Assembly: GCA_019914995.1 (NCBI GenBank) | Contig: CM034139.1 | Coordinates: forward strand, 563,001-627,000 | From: Acanthochlamys bracteata | Lineage: Eukaryota; Streptophyta; Magnoliopsida; Pandanales; Velloziaceae | Direction of reading: 5' to 3' | Length of the DNA stretch: 64,000 nt | In this document: one piece after another, positions 1-11,408 of the stretch | How positions within the stretch are numbered: position 1 is the first letter of the stretch | How the letters are laid out: each line of letters starts with the position of its first letter | The notes under the pieces: model-generated | Databases searched by the model: none | What the model saw: the letters and a program-made list of their open reading frames with translations, nothing else | Told to the model about the DNA's origin: nothing | Program-made: the position numbers and the translations under genes

Positions 1-115
1 TTATTATGTAAAATTTTTCTATATTTTTTAAATTTTTAAATACTTATAAAATATGTATTAAAAACGTAAAATAAAGAATTGAAAAATTTTGTTGGGAGAA
101 AAGCAATCCCCCTTG
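1..115. repeat. Partial Tourist-like MITE (family A), cut by window edge
   Basis: The sequence starts inside a repeat that recurs in the window. The blocks gtaaaatttttctatatttt and acttataaaatatgtatt are shared with copies near 25.7, 55.6 and 61.6 kb. Only one end lies in the window, so its terminus cannot be set. Confidence 0.5.
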
Positions 116-700
116 TCTTATCAGGAGCTGTGTGTGGAATGCATATGATTTTCATCCTTGTTTGATTTTCTTTGTTTGTTTGATGATGAACCAATTTTGC
201 TGCATCTTGATGATTCTTGTAGACCGTATGTTGCTTTATATATGCTGAGAAGTTCAAGCTCAGACGTGGTCTTGATCATGGCTTGGAATACTCTATAAAT
301 GTGGGATAAGGCGTATTTATCTACTATCTACATTCTACTTTTTTTAAAACTCAATTTTAATATAAAAAATAAATATTTTAAAATATTTTTTTTATCAAAA
401 TATATTTTAAAAAATTTAATTTTAAAACTTATTATTAATATAAAATTAATATATAAATTAATTAATTATTTATATTTTTAAATTTTATTTAAAAATTTAA
501 ATATATTTAAAAAAGTGAAAATGGAAGTTAAAAAATTAAAAATTAAAAAAAGCAGTGAAATAAACAAATTAAAATAAGTGAAAACAATAATGAAAAAATA
601 GTGAAATAATAAAAGCAAAAATACCGTAAAAAAAGAAAGTAAATAAAAGAAATGAAATGAAGAAATTAAAAAAATATATTTTATAAAGATAGAGCATCTA
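116..700. other. AT-rich intergenic DNA, possible family B MITE
   Basis: No gene is seen. From about 310 the sequence ggcgtatttatctac followed by long A/T runs resembles the ends of the family B MITEs at 28.66 and 47.18 kb. The short open frames here are A/T-run translations with no family features. Confidence 0.35.
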
Positions 701-1330
701 CACATAATTATTTACTTGAACATAGTTCATACTTGCATTCACTAAAATAGCTCACATTTTGCATTCATACTTAGATCATTCTCTTGAACATGTATAGCTC
801 AAACTTGCATTAACTTAAACATAGCTCCACTTGAACATTTTATTTACATTTACGTAGTTCACAATAAGCATTCACCTAAACAAAATATTCACTGATGCAT
901 TCAAATATTTTTCTCTGTTAAAACATTCACTCAACTAGAACATTAAGTATTTATTGATCCATTCACCTGAAAATAACATTTACATTCCATTCAAATTTAG
1001 GAGTGAATTTTTCATATAGAATTTCATACATTTTTATATAGAATTCTAAATACCTGAAGATAACATTTACATTCCATTCTATTAAAATGTAAGGTTTACA
1101 TTCCATTCATTGCACCATTCAACTTCAATAGAACATACAGAATTTTCACTGATCATACAAAACATTAAATACTTTTCCTGCAATACAAAACTAACACAAC
1201 ATCATATTAACTAATGCATATGATCGATGAAAGAGCTCAATATCAATAAGCTCACTGATTAGTAAGCTTCAACAATATGCACTCACATAATTTAAAAATA
1301 AAAGCATTACAAAGAAGAATTAATATTTTT
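700..1330. repeat. Degenerate short repeats rich in GCATTCA and GAACAT
   Basis: Short words such as cttgcattca, cattcact, ttgaacat and catagctc recur many times with irregular spacing and no open frame. This looks like a decayed tandem array or the interior of an old non-coding transposon. Confidence 0.4.
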
Positions 1331-1746
1331 TAGTAGGCTCTTCCTTCTTGTCTCCATTTTCACCAGTCTTCACTGGTATCCTTCATTCATCTGCACAAAA
1401 CAGAGTGAGGATAGAATAAAAAAAAAATTCTGCTGGAATTGAAATCATGCCGAATATTAAATTAAAATTTAAATCAAAATAGCTACACTTGGAATTGAAA
1501 TTACGTGCAACTGAAAACCTTTATTTGAACTCTACATCACTAGCAGCGCTGAGTTAGGAAAAAAAACTAGAAAAAAATACAATAAGTAGAATGTTGATGA
1601 AATTGATCAAATGAGAATAAAAAAGACAAAATTGATTACAAAAAAAAATTCGTAACTTACTGGATCCCACCATCGCTGACAAGGAGCTCGACGCCGAAAT
1701 TGATGAAATTGATCAATTCATAACGATTAGAAGAAGGTGGGGAAGA
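1331..1746. other. Unassigned sequence next to the solo LTR
   Basis: No gene can be supported. A minus-strand stretch around 1330-1380 reads PVKTGENGDKKEEPTKKY and there is a possible donor near 1662, but upstream stops block a continuous model. The segment continues beyond the solo LTR at 3242. Confidence 0.3.
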
Positions 1747-3241
1747 TGTTAGTTCTCCTGTAAGATTAAATCAAGAGGGGAGGGGTGAATTGAGTTAATA
1801 AATAAAAATTTTCGTGAAGTTTAGTTATCTTACAGATAGCAGGCTTACACCCGGCTGAGTTAATTATATAACCTACAGATAGAGAGTGTTAGAATGTTTG
1901 GTGACTTAGGTAAAGAGGATAGTACTCAGAGTATTTAACGTGGTTGGGTAAAACCTCTTTATCTATATCCACGGACGCTCTATCATTAGAGCCAAAACTT
2001 CACTAAATCTTTAATAAGCTACATATACACCAAGAGTAAGGTGCTTCACCAAGCACACTTACTCTCACCGAATTTCTTTACCAAGACAACCCCTCACAGC
2101 CTACTGGGCACTACTGCCCTTCTAGCTGATATGCTAACTCTATTATAAGGTTTAAAAACTTTCACCAAGCTCCGCCTGAGCTACCTTACTCGGTGCCCGC
2201 AGCACCTCTGTCACAAAGTCAGTAGAAATTACAAAAAAGTAAATAGAAGTTGAGCACAGGATCTATCTCATGATGGTTAAGTGTTCACACGAAGTTTTTC
2301 TAATGAGATGATCAGAAAGGTTGCTGAGAGAAATATCTTCAGTGTGATCAGCAGCAGCAGGGTTTCAATTGCTTGAGTAAAGACGTTTGTAGAGCTGTTG
2401 AGTTCTTATGTGTCTTTGTTTATCTTCTATTCTCTCTCTGTTTCTTTGTTGCTCTATCTCCCTTCTTATAGAATTTCATCTCTGTGCAGGGCGATTTTTC
2501 CGTTGAAGAAGATTGCCATTGGCGCTCTTTTGCATTGGTAGATCTTCATGCAAGAGAGGAAATAGTTTGTTCAGCGGTTAATTAACCGCTTCCACGATTG
2601 CTTGCGGCTATCTTTGTGCAATGTCCTCATGGCATTAAATGTAATGTAGAGAAATTTAAATTTACCTGCCAGTGATTGTGAACTTGATTTACCTAAATTG
2701 TTGTCTCTAATATGAGAGTTGAGTTGGCTTGTTCATATTAAATGCATCCCAGGTTGACTGCTTTGAATTTATTTGACTTCCCAGTCTTGACTTAATTTAT
2801 CAAACTCAGTTGTATAATTTGTTTTCTTTCCTTGATTATTGAGCTTTCCCTTTTTGTGAAGAAGATAATTTTTGCTTGTTGTGGATCTTGTATCTGATTT
2901 GCTTCAGTGCGTTGTGAGTTCAGAAAATTTTTTGAGGTAAAGAGCTTGAGCTAAGTTTTGTTGTTGAACCCAATACTCTGTTTTGGGCGATACAGAGAAG
3001 TCTTCATATGCTTAAGCAGAAAAGCAACTGACTGTAGTGTGACTATAGGGTCCTCTGTTCTGTATGCTGTTTGATTTATAGTAGCATAACAGTTGGTTGC
3101 TTAATAAATATTATTGTCTGCCGTAAATAAAATAATCTTGATTTATCTAATCTGCAGAACTTGATTTTAAATTATTAGTCCAATATAAATTATAATTCTT
3201 AATACATTGTTATTATCAAAATTAACTTGATAGTTCCAACA
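1747..3241 (+). mobile_element. Solo LTR of an LTR retrotransposon
   Basis: The 1495-bp segment starts TGTTAGTT and ends GTTCCAACA, giving the usual TG...CA ends with a short inverted repeat. It is bounded by a perfect 5-bp target duplication, gaaga at 1742-1746 and 3242-3246. No primer site, polyprotein or second LTR is present, so it is best read as a solo LTR left by LTR-LTR recombination. Blocks such as caccaagcacacttac and gtgatcagcag recur in a diverged relative at 34.75-36.83 kb. Orientation is arbitrary. Confidence 0.75.
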
Positions 3242-3620
3242 GAAGAGAACCTATAATTTTTGAACTCCAATGACGATCATCGGCTGGCAACGATGTTTCG
3301 CCACAGACTTTGAAGCTAGGGGCTTCGATTGGCTGCAGGAAAGGTGAAATTGGCTTAGGAATCGAAGAAAATAGAAAAAATTAAGCAAAATAGTGGATGG
3401 CGATAGTCAAACCGCATGAGATTGACCGGGAGGTGATTGATCAATCGGAGAGAAGGACAGCGAATGGAAAGAAGAAGAAAAAGAAATAGAAAATTTTTTT
3501 TCACTAGATTTAGTAAAAATTGTTCTTTAAAATAATGAGAGTGCCCTTCAACTAGATCCCTCTTACCTAACTTAAAAAATTAAATTTCAGCCATCAGATC
3601 TATGGTGTACAATATGTACT
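3242..3620. other. Intergenic DNA, no gene seen
   Basis: This is the continuation of the sequence split by the solo LTR. It is less AT-rich than its surroundings around 3270-3450, but has no open frame of useful length. Confidence 0.4.
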
Positions 3621-3629
3621 AACGGACTC

Positions 3630-3661
3630 GATATATATATACATATATATATATATATATG
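3630..3661. repeat. AT dinucleotide microsatellite
   Basis: An (AT)n tract of about 30 bp with one interruption (ac). Confidence 0.85.
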
Positions 3662-3789
3662 AGAATATATGTATATTATTTATAATATATACATTCGTAT
3701 ATATTGGTTCGGTTTTATCAGTAAAAAGTTCTAAATATGATCTTCACAATTAAATATAAAAAATATATACGCAGAGAACATGCTGATAA

Positions 3790-4085
3790 ATTAATATTTT
3801 TTTATATTTGTTTTATTCAAATTCATTTAAATGTTTTGTTTAATGTTTACTAAATCACAGTTCGCAAAGGAATATTATAAAGTTGAAATGAAAAATAGGG
3901 AAGAACAATATTAGAAATCTATGAACCCGGGCCTCTTTGTTTTTTATATACTTGTATAAAATTCGGTACTTCAAAACGAGTTCGGAGTTATTTCTCGCAG
4001 CACGTGATTCGGTACCATGTTTCTCCTTCTTGCTAGGGTTTTGACTTGTTTTATATTTAATGCACTTAAAACGCTTTGAACGATT
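3790..4085. repeat. Duplicated non-coding segment, copy 1 (downstream of the BAHD gene)
   Basis: This block, including aatgtttactaaatcacag, gcctctttgtttttta and cagcacgtgattc, recurs in diverged form at 8.45-9.22 kb. It lies about 0.6 kb beyond the stop codon of the minus-strand BAHD gene. It contains a CACGTG core, but this is also part of the repeat. The pair may be the remains of a local duplication of the locus. Confidence 0.6.
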
Positions 4086-4648
4086 TAAAAAATTTTAAAT
4101 AACAACTATTACATAAAGTAAACAATTAAAATATATATAATTTAATTAAATATTCCCTACATGTTGTAGCATTACCTACATATTTTATTAATGATCTTTA
4201 CTTGATCGCAGAAGTGGATAACCACGTAAAGAGCATTATTTAGAATGATTTTGAAAATATTTTGGCTTTTTAAATTTAAAAAACTTATGAATAAATTCAA
4301 ACCTATAAATAAATTATATTTATAAAACCATAAAAGAATAACGAAAATCATAATCTGATTGTTAGCATTGAAAAGTTGCTAAATATTTTACCTTATACAC
4401 TTTTTCCAAGGATAGAGATGTCACTACCGTAAACCTTGTTAACAAAAAGATAGAACATACGACACTGCAAAGATTTGTTACTTCAAAGTCGCGCATAATA
4501 ATAGTAAATAAAGAGTCGATCAGGGGTCAGTTTAAAATATAACATTTTCTTAAGTTCTCCAACACGTAGGACTCGATCTTCGTTCTCTCTAATGCCCGCT
4601 GAGTTCTCTCTAACAATCGATGGCAGGTTATGAAAGAGCAAAAAAATT

Positions 4649-5959
4649 TCACTCACTGGAGTGAGAAATTCGTTTGAGGACTTCCGCATGCTCTTTCCTC
4701 AGAGATACTATAACGTCCAGCCCGCCGTCAGGGCGAAAAGTCGGAAGAAAGATGAGAATGCCTTCGACGGACTCCCAGCTCGGAATAAACCCGCACAAAG
4801 GACCGCCGCCGAAGTCGACCTCCTGGAAACGAAACCCTGACCAGCTATCTGCTTCGAGGTTCGGCGACAGCACGTTGCCCAGCTCATCGTAGCATGAAGT
4901 GAGCTCCTGCTTCTCGTACATCTTCCCGAAATCGATGAATGACTGGATGTAGGACTCGTCGATCTTCTTCACCGCTTCGTGAACTATCCTTGCTGCTGTC
5001 GCCGTGCCTCCCTTGATAAGTTCTCCTACATTGGACCTCGGGCGTGCGTCAAGGACGAGGTTGCCGAACAGCTTCGGAACAGGCGGGTTCAACCTTGGCC
5101 TGCAGTTCACCGCAACCCTGATCTGGGTGTATTCTGCATCGTCCAAACCTCGAGCAATTGTTATCTTCCTCCACAAGTCACCCAACAGGATCTTGAACGT
5201 TGAGAGGTTCCCCGGCACCGAAGCTTTCACCTGCAAGAGGTACTCGGAAGAGTACTGGAGCAGTACGTTAGATATCTTACCAGGATCATCGTTAACCTTG
5301 GGCACCGTAACCCCGTCAGGCTGGTGCGGCAGAACTGGAACAAACTCAGAGCCCCAGTGCTGGAACTCGCACCGCGGCGGCTCCCGGGGTCGCAACCATG
5401 GTTTGTCAATTACAGGAAGAGAACGGATCGGGAGCCCACGAACAGTCTCCCCCCATGCAGTGAAGAATCCACTCATGGACTGGCCATCTGCGACGTAGTG
5501 GTGCGCCGTTACACCTATCACTAAACCCCCGCAAGTGAAGCGATTGATCTGCACTTGAAATAACTTGCACGCATCCACATTCTCCCATGACGGGTGCAGC
5601 AGCCTCAAGCACGGGGATGGTTCTAGCGGCAGATGATCAGCAAGCTCGGAATCTACAGTCGCCTCTACGAGTAACCCACCGCCATTATCGCCGCCTATCA
5701 CAACACACGGCCGGCCAGCCTCGTCTCTTCCAATCTCACCAACAAGAGTCGGGAAGAAATGAAGAGTCTTGGCTAAAGCTTCGATTATCTTGTCATTGGA
5801 CGGTGCCGGAGGGGAGAAAGCAAACAGCACGGCCCCGTGGATGTTGGGCACGAAACGATCGAAAACGGTGAGAGGTATTTCAATGGGCTCACGATCATGA
5901 GGTTTCTCAAGATTTATAACTCGTGTTTTCTGCACCTTCACCTCCATTGTCGAATCCAT
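4649..5959 (-). CDS. BAHD acyltransferase (hydroxycinnamoyl-CoA N/O-transferase-like)
   Basis: Single-exon gene for a 436-residue protein, the usual BAHD length (430-460). BAHD enzymes move an acyl group from a CoA thioester to a hydroxyl or amine, usually in the cytosol. The catalytic HxxxD motif is HHYVADG (His154, Asp158). The structural motif near the C-terminus is DFGGG (from residue 382) where most members have DFGWG. The sequence around HHYVADGQSMSGFF resembles the agmatine/tryptamine hydroxycinnamoyltransferase and HCT-like clade; donor and acceptor cannot be told from sequence. The frame is open upstream to an ATG at 6028, but a TATA-like sequence (CTATATACTC, about 6011-6022 on this strand) lies downstream of that ATG. 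I therefore favour MDSTMEV at 5959; the ATG at 5947 is also possible. No breaks seen. Confidence 0.92.
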   Translation of the reverse strand: MDSTMEVKVQKTRVINLEKPHDREPIEIPLTVFDRFVPNIHGAVLFAFSPPAPSNDKIIEALAKTLHFFPTLVGEIGRDEAGRPCVVIGGDNGGGLLVEATVDSELADHLPLEPSPCLRLLHPSWENVDACKLFQVQINRFTCGGLVIGVTAHHYVADGQSMSGFFTAWGETVRGLPIRSLPVIDKPWLRPREPPRCEFQHWGSEFVPVLPHQPDGVTVPKVNDDPGKISNVLLQYSSEYLLQVKASVPGNLSTFKILLGDLWRKITIARGLDDAEYTQIRVAVNCRPRLNPPVPKLFGNLVLDARPRSNVGELIKGGTATAARIVHEAVKKIDESYIQSFIDFGKMYEKQELTSCYDELGNVLSPNLEADSWSGFRFQEVDFGGGPLCGFIPSWESVEGILIFLPTFRPDGGLDVIVSLRKEHAEVLKRISHSSE

Positions 5960-6009
5960 TAATTTGCTTTGCTTCGTCTTTGTAGCACCGACTTGTTGCT
6001 TCTTCTCAC

Positions 6010-6023
6010 AAGAGTATATAGAT
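6010..6023 (-). promoter_or_regulatory. Candidate TATA box of the BAHD gene
   Basis: On the minus strand TTATCTATATACTC lies about 55 bp before the ATG at 5959, which predicts a short leader of roughly 25-30 nt. It argues against the upstream in-frame ATG at 6028. Inferred from position and composition only. Confidence 0.45.
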
Positions 6024-6029
6024 AACATT

Positions 6030-7125
6030 TTATTTAAATATTAGATATTTTAAGGTATTGCATCTTCGTGCTAGTAGATTGCGATGGTCAACGCTGTGTG
6101 TGGGAAATGGATGGCGTTTGCCTTCGAAGAACAGCTGTGTGAAACGTTACTTCGTTCGGAACACAAACACGCGAAAAGAAATATTAAACAAAGAAGTTCA
6201 TGTTTAAAACAATTAAAGGATGAAGTTAATTAATCTGCAACATTTCAAAATATTTTTTTCCAACATCTCAACAGTCAGTATTTACTCTTACCATGGATTT
6301 AAATGAATATCAAAATTTTCTTTGTGGGTGTGATTCACGCAGATTTAAATTATATTAAAGTTGGAATTATTATCTTTAAATTTTAATCTTATTGATTATG
6401 TATTACAAAGAGAAACCGTTTCCCGACGCCATATGTCTTTTTCTTTTTATTTTTATATGTTTTCAACGTATAGACTTTCAGTAATAGAAACAAACATGAT
6501 AGAAGATAATTTAATTTTTTCCACAGAACTTGTGATTCAATAAATAAAGTTCAAAGACGTTGTTCATAAAATAAACTTTTTGTTTCACCAAACGGTACTT
6601 GAATATTCGGAACATGTGGAAAGACTACCTCAATGTTTTATAGACTCCAAATAAACAATTAAAGGAAAAATATGTCACGAGATATGAACTTGTCTAATAA
6701 TCGTTGGCATATTCACATCTATAGTTTAATTAATTTGTTAAGAAAAAAGTTATTGATATAAGATGGTTACGCACTATGATGCTCGATGTTTTTGATGTAT
6801 GAACGCACACATTTATAAATAAAAAGCTCTCCCGTTGTCTCGATTTTTATATCGTAATGTTGATCTAGATCATTCAGTGGGAAAGTATTGATTGTATCTA
6901 TCTTTTATTCTCCTCGCGAGGATTTATTTAAGCTTTTATTTATTTATTTAATAATATTTTCAAATAATAACATTTATAAATTTATTTAGAAATTTAAAAA
7001 ATTAAAAATTTAAGGTCGTAAAATTTATTATTATGAATTTAAATATTTTTGGGTAAAAAATATATCTAATTTTCTAAAATATTTACTATCTAAAAAAAAT
7101 TATTTTATAATCACTCTCAAACGTC
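6030..7125. other. Intergenic region upstream of the BAHD gene, no gene seen
   Basis: AT-rich DNA with no open frame resembling a known family. It presumably holds the promoter of the minus-strand BAHD gene. No repeat was confidently recognised before the AT microsatellite at 7130. Confidence 0.5.
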
Positions 7126-7127
7126 CT

Positions 7128-7129
<2 letters not shown>

Positions 7130-7158
<29 letters not shown>
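7130..7158. repeat. AT dinucleotide microsatellite
   Basis: Uninterrupted (AT)n tract of about 28 bp. Confidence 0.9.
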
Positions 7159-7160
<2 letters not shown>

Positions 7161-7214
7161 TAAGGTTATAAGTATTCTATTTCTAGGAGCATTTTAGAAG
7201 CACATTTTTTCATA

Positions 7215-7510
7215 TAGAATTTCAAAGTCAATTTTTACCGTTAAATATGAAAAATTATTAGTAAAAAATATTCTGACAAAATTTTAATTCAATCGGAATA
7301 CGAATCAACCTTCATTCGGCTTCTAATCAAACGATATAAATAATAAATTTTGATAAATATGCTTTTTTTTAGAAAAAAATTTAGTCATTCTGATCAAGAA
7401 ATTTAATGGAGATCGATTCGTGGCCTCACAGAGTTAAAACTTTATCACTTTATTTATAACTCATAATTTTTTATATTCAACGGTGGAGATTTATTTAAAA
7501 TTTTTTCGTA
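7215..7510. mobile_element. Foldback (long inverted repeat) element, degenerate
   Basis: Two arms of about 120 bp are inverted relative to each other around a centre near 7365. The left arm has ccgttaaatatgaaaaatt and caatcggaatacgaatc; the right arm has gatcgattcgtggcc and ttatattcaacggtgg. The same arm sequence makes the clearer palindrome at 30.33-30.69 kb. Confidence 0.6.
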
Positions 7511-7559
7511 CATTTTTGAACGCGGGTGCCCTTAAGGTGCCCATCAAGATGGGGTGCCA

Positions 7560-7920
7560 CTATATATAAATATATAGAAGCGATATGCGCACATCGTCTA
7601 TTATGCTGTGCTTAAACTTAAATCGTCCGATCGCAAATCTAAGAATACACATGCGTGCGGCTGATTTTGCAACTTCATGCTCAATTCTACAATTTCAGCC
7701 CTTTTTGAGGACGAATACGTGATTATATATCATTGTTTTGTGAAGGTCAAACAAAGTTGGAAAGAGTCGAATCACACCAAAATAAAGTGGGTCGCACTTC
7801 ATACTTGGGTCATTAACACTGGTTGCAAGTGCAACCCGTGGAATCCAGTGCAACTCGTGTTGGTCGCACAGTTGACCCGTACGATCCAGTGCGACCGGTG
7901 TTGGTCGCACTAGGTGCCAT
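7560..7920. repeat. GTGCGAC/GTCGCAC-rich segment
   Basis: From about 7787 the words gtcgcac, gtgcaac and gtgcgac recur, partly as an imperfect repeat of about 50 bp (gtgttggtcgcac occurs twice, near 7857 and 7899). Both strands are open for about 70 codons, but the peptides look like translated repeat. Similar word-rich segments lie at 26.59-26.83 and 46.61-46.75 kb. Confidence 0.5.
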
Positions 7921-8440
7921 TATATCAGATCCAAATGCGACATGATTGTGATTTAGAATAAATTTTTAAAAAATCTTAGACAAATTCTTTTGCGATTGTT
8001 GCAATTAGTTTGTAATTTAAATTATTTGACCTTATGCGACCTCCGCAAAATATGCATACTAATGACGCGTTTGTCTTTAAAGATGGGAAATCGTAAAAAT
8101 GAGTCTGAAATTGTAAAAATCTTATGTTTGGCAAATAAATAATAAAAAGAATTAACGATGTATACATTTTTCATATTTTTAAATTTTAAAAAAATTTACA
8201 AATATTAAAACAATGTTATTGAAAATATTAATTTTTTTAAAAACTCTTAAACGCTCTATCAAATATAACATAAATCTTTCTTTTATCTAAGAGATCAATT
8301 TATCAAACATAAAATGTCTTTATATCCCACTTCAGATCACCCAACTAATATACTCTCATCTCTACCATTAATATATTTATTGCTTATTTATTCTTTATCT
8401 TATTTACTAATTGTATATATAAATAATGTCTCTAAACTAA
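7921..8440. other. AT-rich intergenic DNA, no gene seen
   Basis: No coding frame or boundary-defined repeat recognised. Confidence 0.4.
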
Positions 8441-8444
8441 TCTT

Positions 8445-9225
8445 TTTTCATCTATTTGTTTTATTTCATCTTCTATTTTATTCAAATTCATTATAATTTT
8501 TTCCTTTATAATGTTTACTACATCACAGATTCACACAGGAATATTTAAAAAGTTTAAAAAAAAATAGGGAAAGAAAATATAGGAAATCTATAAACTTGGC
8601 CCTCTTTGTTTTTGTATGCCTGTATAATATTCTGTACTCAAGATGAGTTTGGAAATATCTAGTAGCGTTTATAAAATTTCGAAATTTTTTTAAATGTATT
8701 AATTTTAATTAAATTTAATAAATACAGTCAAAATATTTATATTTTTAAATTTATAAAATATTAAAAATATATTTATAAATTAAAATTTTAACGAAATATA
8801 GTTGAAAAGAACAATGAGAAGCAGTTTGACGGCACGTTTCAAAAAATAAAAATTTTATTAATATTATAAAATTTATTTATAATTTTATAAAATAGAGAAA
8901 ATTTAAAAAAAATCTGTATAACCTATTTTAATTATTTGTTAAGTAAAAAATAAAATTTATGTTTTAAAAAAATAAAAATATCGAAGATCTCTTAAAACGG
9001 TACAAAAAAACATGCCTGCCGTGCAAAACAAATTTACCTTTTAAAATTGACTTCACGTAAGTGTGCCCTTCAAACCAGTCTATAGTCTATCCAATGGCAA
9101 AGTGTACTGGAAATTTGAAATTGACTGAGACGAGATTTGTCCCAGCACGTGATTCTGTACTATGTTTCTGCATTCCAGGGTTTGATTTGTTTCATTTTTA
9201 ATGCAACTTAAAAAGCTTGGACACG
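8445..9225. repeat. Duplicated non-coding segment, copy 2, interrupted
   Basis: The parts 8445-8660 and about 9135-9225 match copy 1 at 3.79-4.08 kb (tttattcaaattcat, gtttactacatcacag, ccctctttgtttttgtat, cagcacgtgattctgtac). About 480 bp of unrelated AT-rich sequence between them is absent from copy 1 and looks inserted. No acyltransferase coding sequence accompanies this copy. Confidence 0.6.
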
Positions 9226-10859
9226 ATATTTATGTCCCAGCTTTGAAATTTTTAATGCCACGTGTACTGCAAGCCACTTTAGTATATTATTTTTATTTAG
9301 TTCCAGTCCGATTTAACAATTTATTTTAGTTATATATAATTTTATATTATCTTAAAACAAATATTCTGCAAAACGATTTAGCTTCGAAAGAAATTCTACT
9401 TTTCAATTAAGTTAAAAATTTTAAAATTAATTTAATGAAAATAATAGCATATTATATATGCAATAGGACGCATGTAATTTTTATATTCTATGACGCACTT
9501 ACTAAATATTTTTAGCTACGGATAACTTCAATTAAAATTTTAATATTAAATATAAAAAATTAAAAGTTAAAATATAATATAGAAATTTTAGCTCAATAAT
9601 AGTGAAACTCAATTTTTGTTCTGACCTCACAATTGAGATGATACGAGAGATAAAGAGATATATTTATAATTTATATTATTTTGATTAAAAGGTTAAATAA
9701 AAATTGAATTGAAATTCAATTTGATTAAATATCTTATGAACATAATTCAACAAATAATTTTTTATATTCTAACGCACAAAGATTAAATTTGAAGACTTTC
9801 CAACTAAAAGTAGCTTAAAATGCGCATAAAATGTATGAAATATTAAAATTGCATTCATCATAATATATTTTAGTTTTAGAAAATAAAAAAAGAAAATTGT
9901 TTTAGGAGAATTTTCTTTTTAAAAGCTACTTATTTAAGATATTTTAAAACGTCCCAAAATTTAATACATTTGTTCTATAAAATATTTATTAATATTTGTA
10001 AATATTAATATTAAAATAATTTATAAGTTTGTGATTTTGATTTCGAAGAGCTATACCTAATAAATCCTTTTCTTTTTTGTCATCTATCTATATCGATTTT
10101 AAGGTGTGGAGAAGGATCAACTTCATATTAATAAATAAATCAAACTAAAAGGTTTTCATGCATGGAAGTGCCGGCGGAGTTTGGTAACATTAAACAAGGA
10201 AGCATGAATCTTAAAGGCTATTTTTCATTTAGTACACAATTATCTTAAGTTTAACCTATTTTTAGAAATTATTCTTTATAATTAATTTTGAAGCTATTGT
10301 TTATAACTTCTTTTAACAATAACGAGAGCTTTATAAATGGTAGATAAGGTTGCGTTTATTTTGATTAAATTTATTTTGTAGTAATGATATATAAAAGATG
10401 AGTTTGAATTTGAAAATAAGTTAGAGTAAAATAGTGAGTTTTTTTATTTACTCTGAATTAAAATTTGAAAGTAAAATTTTAAATTAAAATTTAATATAAA
10501 GATAATTTTGGCAAAAAATATAATTTAAATTTTGTTTTACTTAAGTTCGTGTTATTTTGATTTTAAGGTCATTTTAAACTAAAATATTTATTTTTTAAAT
10601 TAAAGTGTATTTTTTATGAAAATCTTAATTTAAATTTTGTGTTTACTTTAATTTACGAATGCATTGAAAGTTAAAAATGAATTAAAAAATAAATTTTAGA
10701 GTGTGAATAAATAATATTAATTCAATGAGTTAAAATTAAAAATAAAATAAATTTATAGCGATGGTAAAAAGGCCTAAACTACTATTGTATTTGTTTTTGG
10801 AGACCAGTGTGAAACAGGTTTCTGGTATCGTTCCACTGATGTGCACCGTGTAGCGCGCG
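9226..10859. other. AT-rich intergenic DNA, no gene seen
   Basis: Long A/T-rich stretch without coding frames. Parts of 10.36-10.76 kb are composed of the same A/T words as the family B MITEs but no ends could be placed. Confidence 0.4.
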
Positions 10860-11408
10860 TAGGGTGGCAAAAATCGACCCGATCCGAAAACCCGATCCGA
10901 AAAAATCAAATTCGGGTCAAGCCTTAGACGGATTTGGGTCGATTTCGGGTCGACCCGAAAATTTAAATGAGTTCGGATCGGATTCGGGTTGAGCCGAAAA
11001 TGATCCGTTTAACTATTTATATAGTATATATTATTTAAAAATTAGAAAAAAAAGCAAAAAAATTTGAATTTAATTTGTATATATATATATATTTTTTAAT
11101 TTATCTTAATTTTAACTAATTTTTATTTAATTTATAAATTGTCAAAATTAATATTTTTTCTTTTTAAATACATCATAATTAATAATTTTGATATATTATT
11201 ATTAAAAATTAATATTTATAATTTTTATTTAATAATTTAATTATTAAATGGGTCGATTCGAGTTTGACCTGATTATAAATAGGTTGAATTAGGGTTGACA
11301 ATTTTGATCCATATAAATAAACGGATCGGGTTAGAGTTGAATATTTTTGACCCGATTATTATATGGGTCGACCCGGAACCGATCTATAAACCTATATTGC
11401 CATCCCTA
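10860..11408. mobile_element. hAT-like MITE (family C1), 549 bp, with 8-bp target duplication
   Basis: Terminal inverted repeats are TAGGGTGGCAA at the left and TTGCCATCCCTA at the right. The flanking 8-mers agcgcgcg (10852-10859) and aacgcgcg (11409-11416) match at 7 of 8 bases; 8-bp duplications are typical of the hAT superfamily. The interior has many short palindromic words (gggtcgaccc, cccgatccg) near both ends and an A/T-rich middle, with no transposase frame, so it is non-autonomous. Relatives lie at 38.00-38.47, about 26.04-26.51 and 47.98-48.85 kb. Confidence 0.8.

Noticed and set aside
299..705. Lys/Asn/Ile/Phe-rich frames
   Set aside because: Translation of A/T runs in a repeat.
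5004..5498. 164-codon plus-strand frame across the BAHD gene
   Set aside because: It is the opposite strand of the real acyltransferase frame and has no family features.
7677..7913. Overlapping frames on both strands in the GTCGCAC cluster
   Set aside because: Frames arise from the repeated word; no family features.
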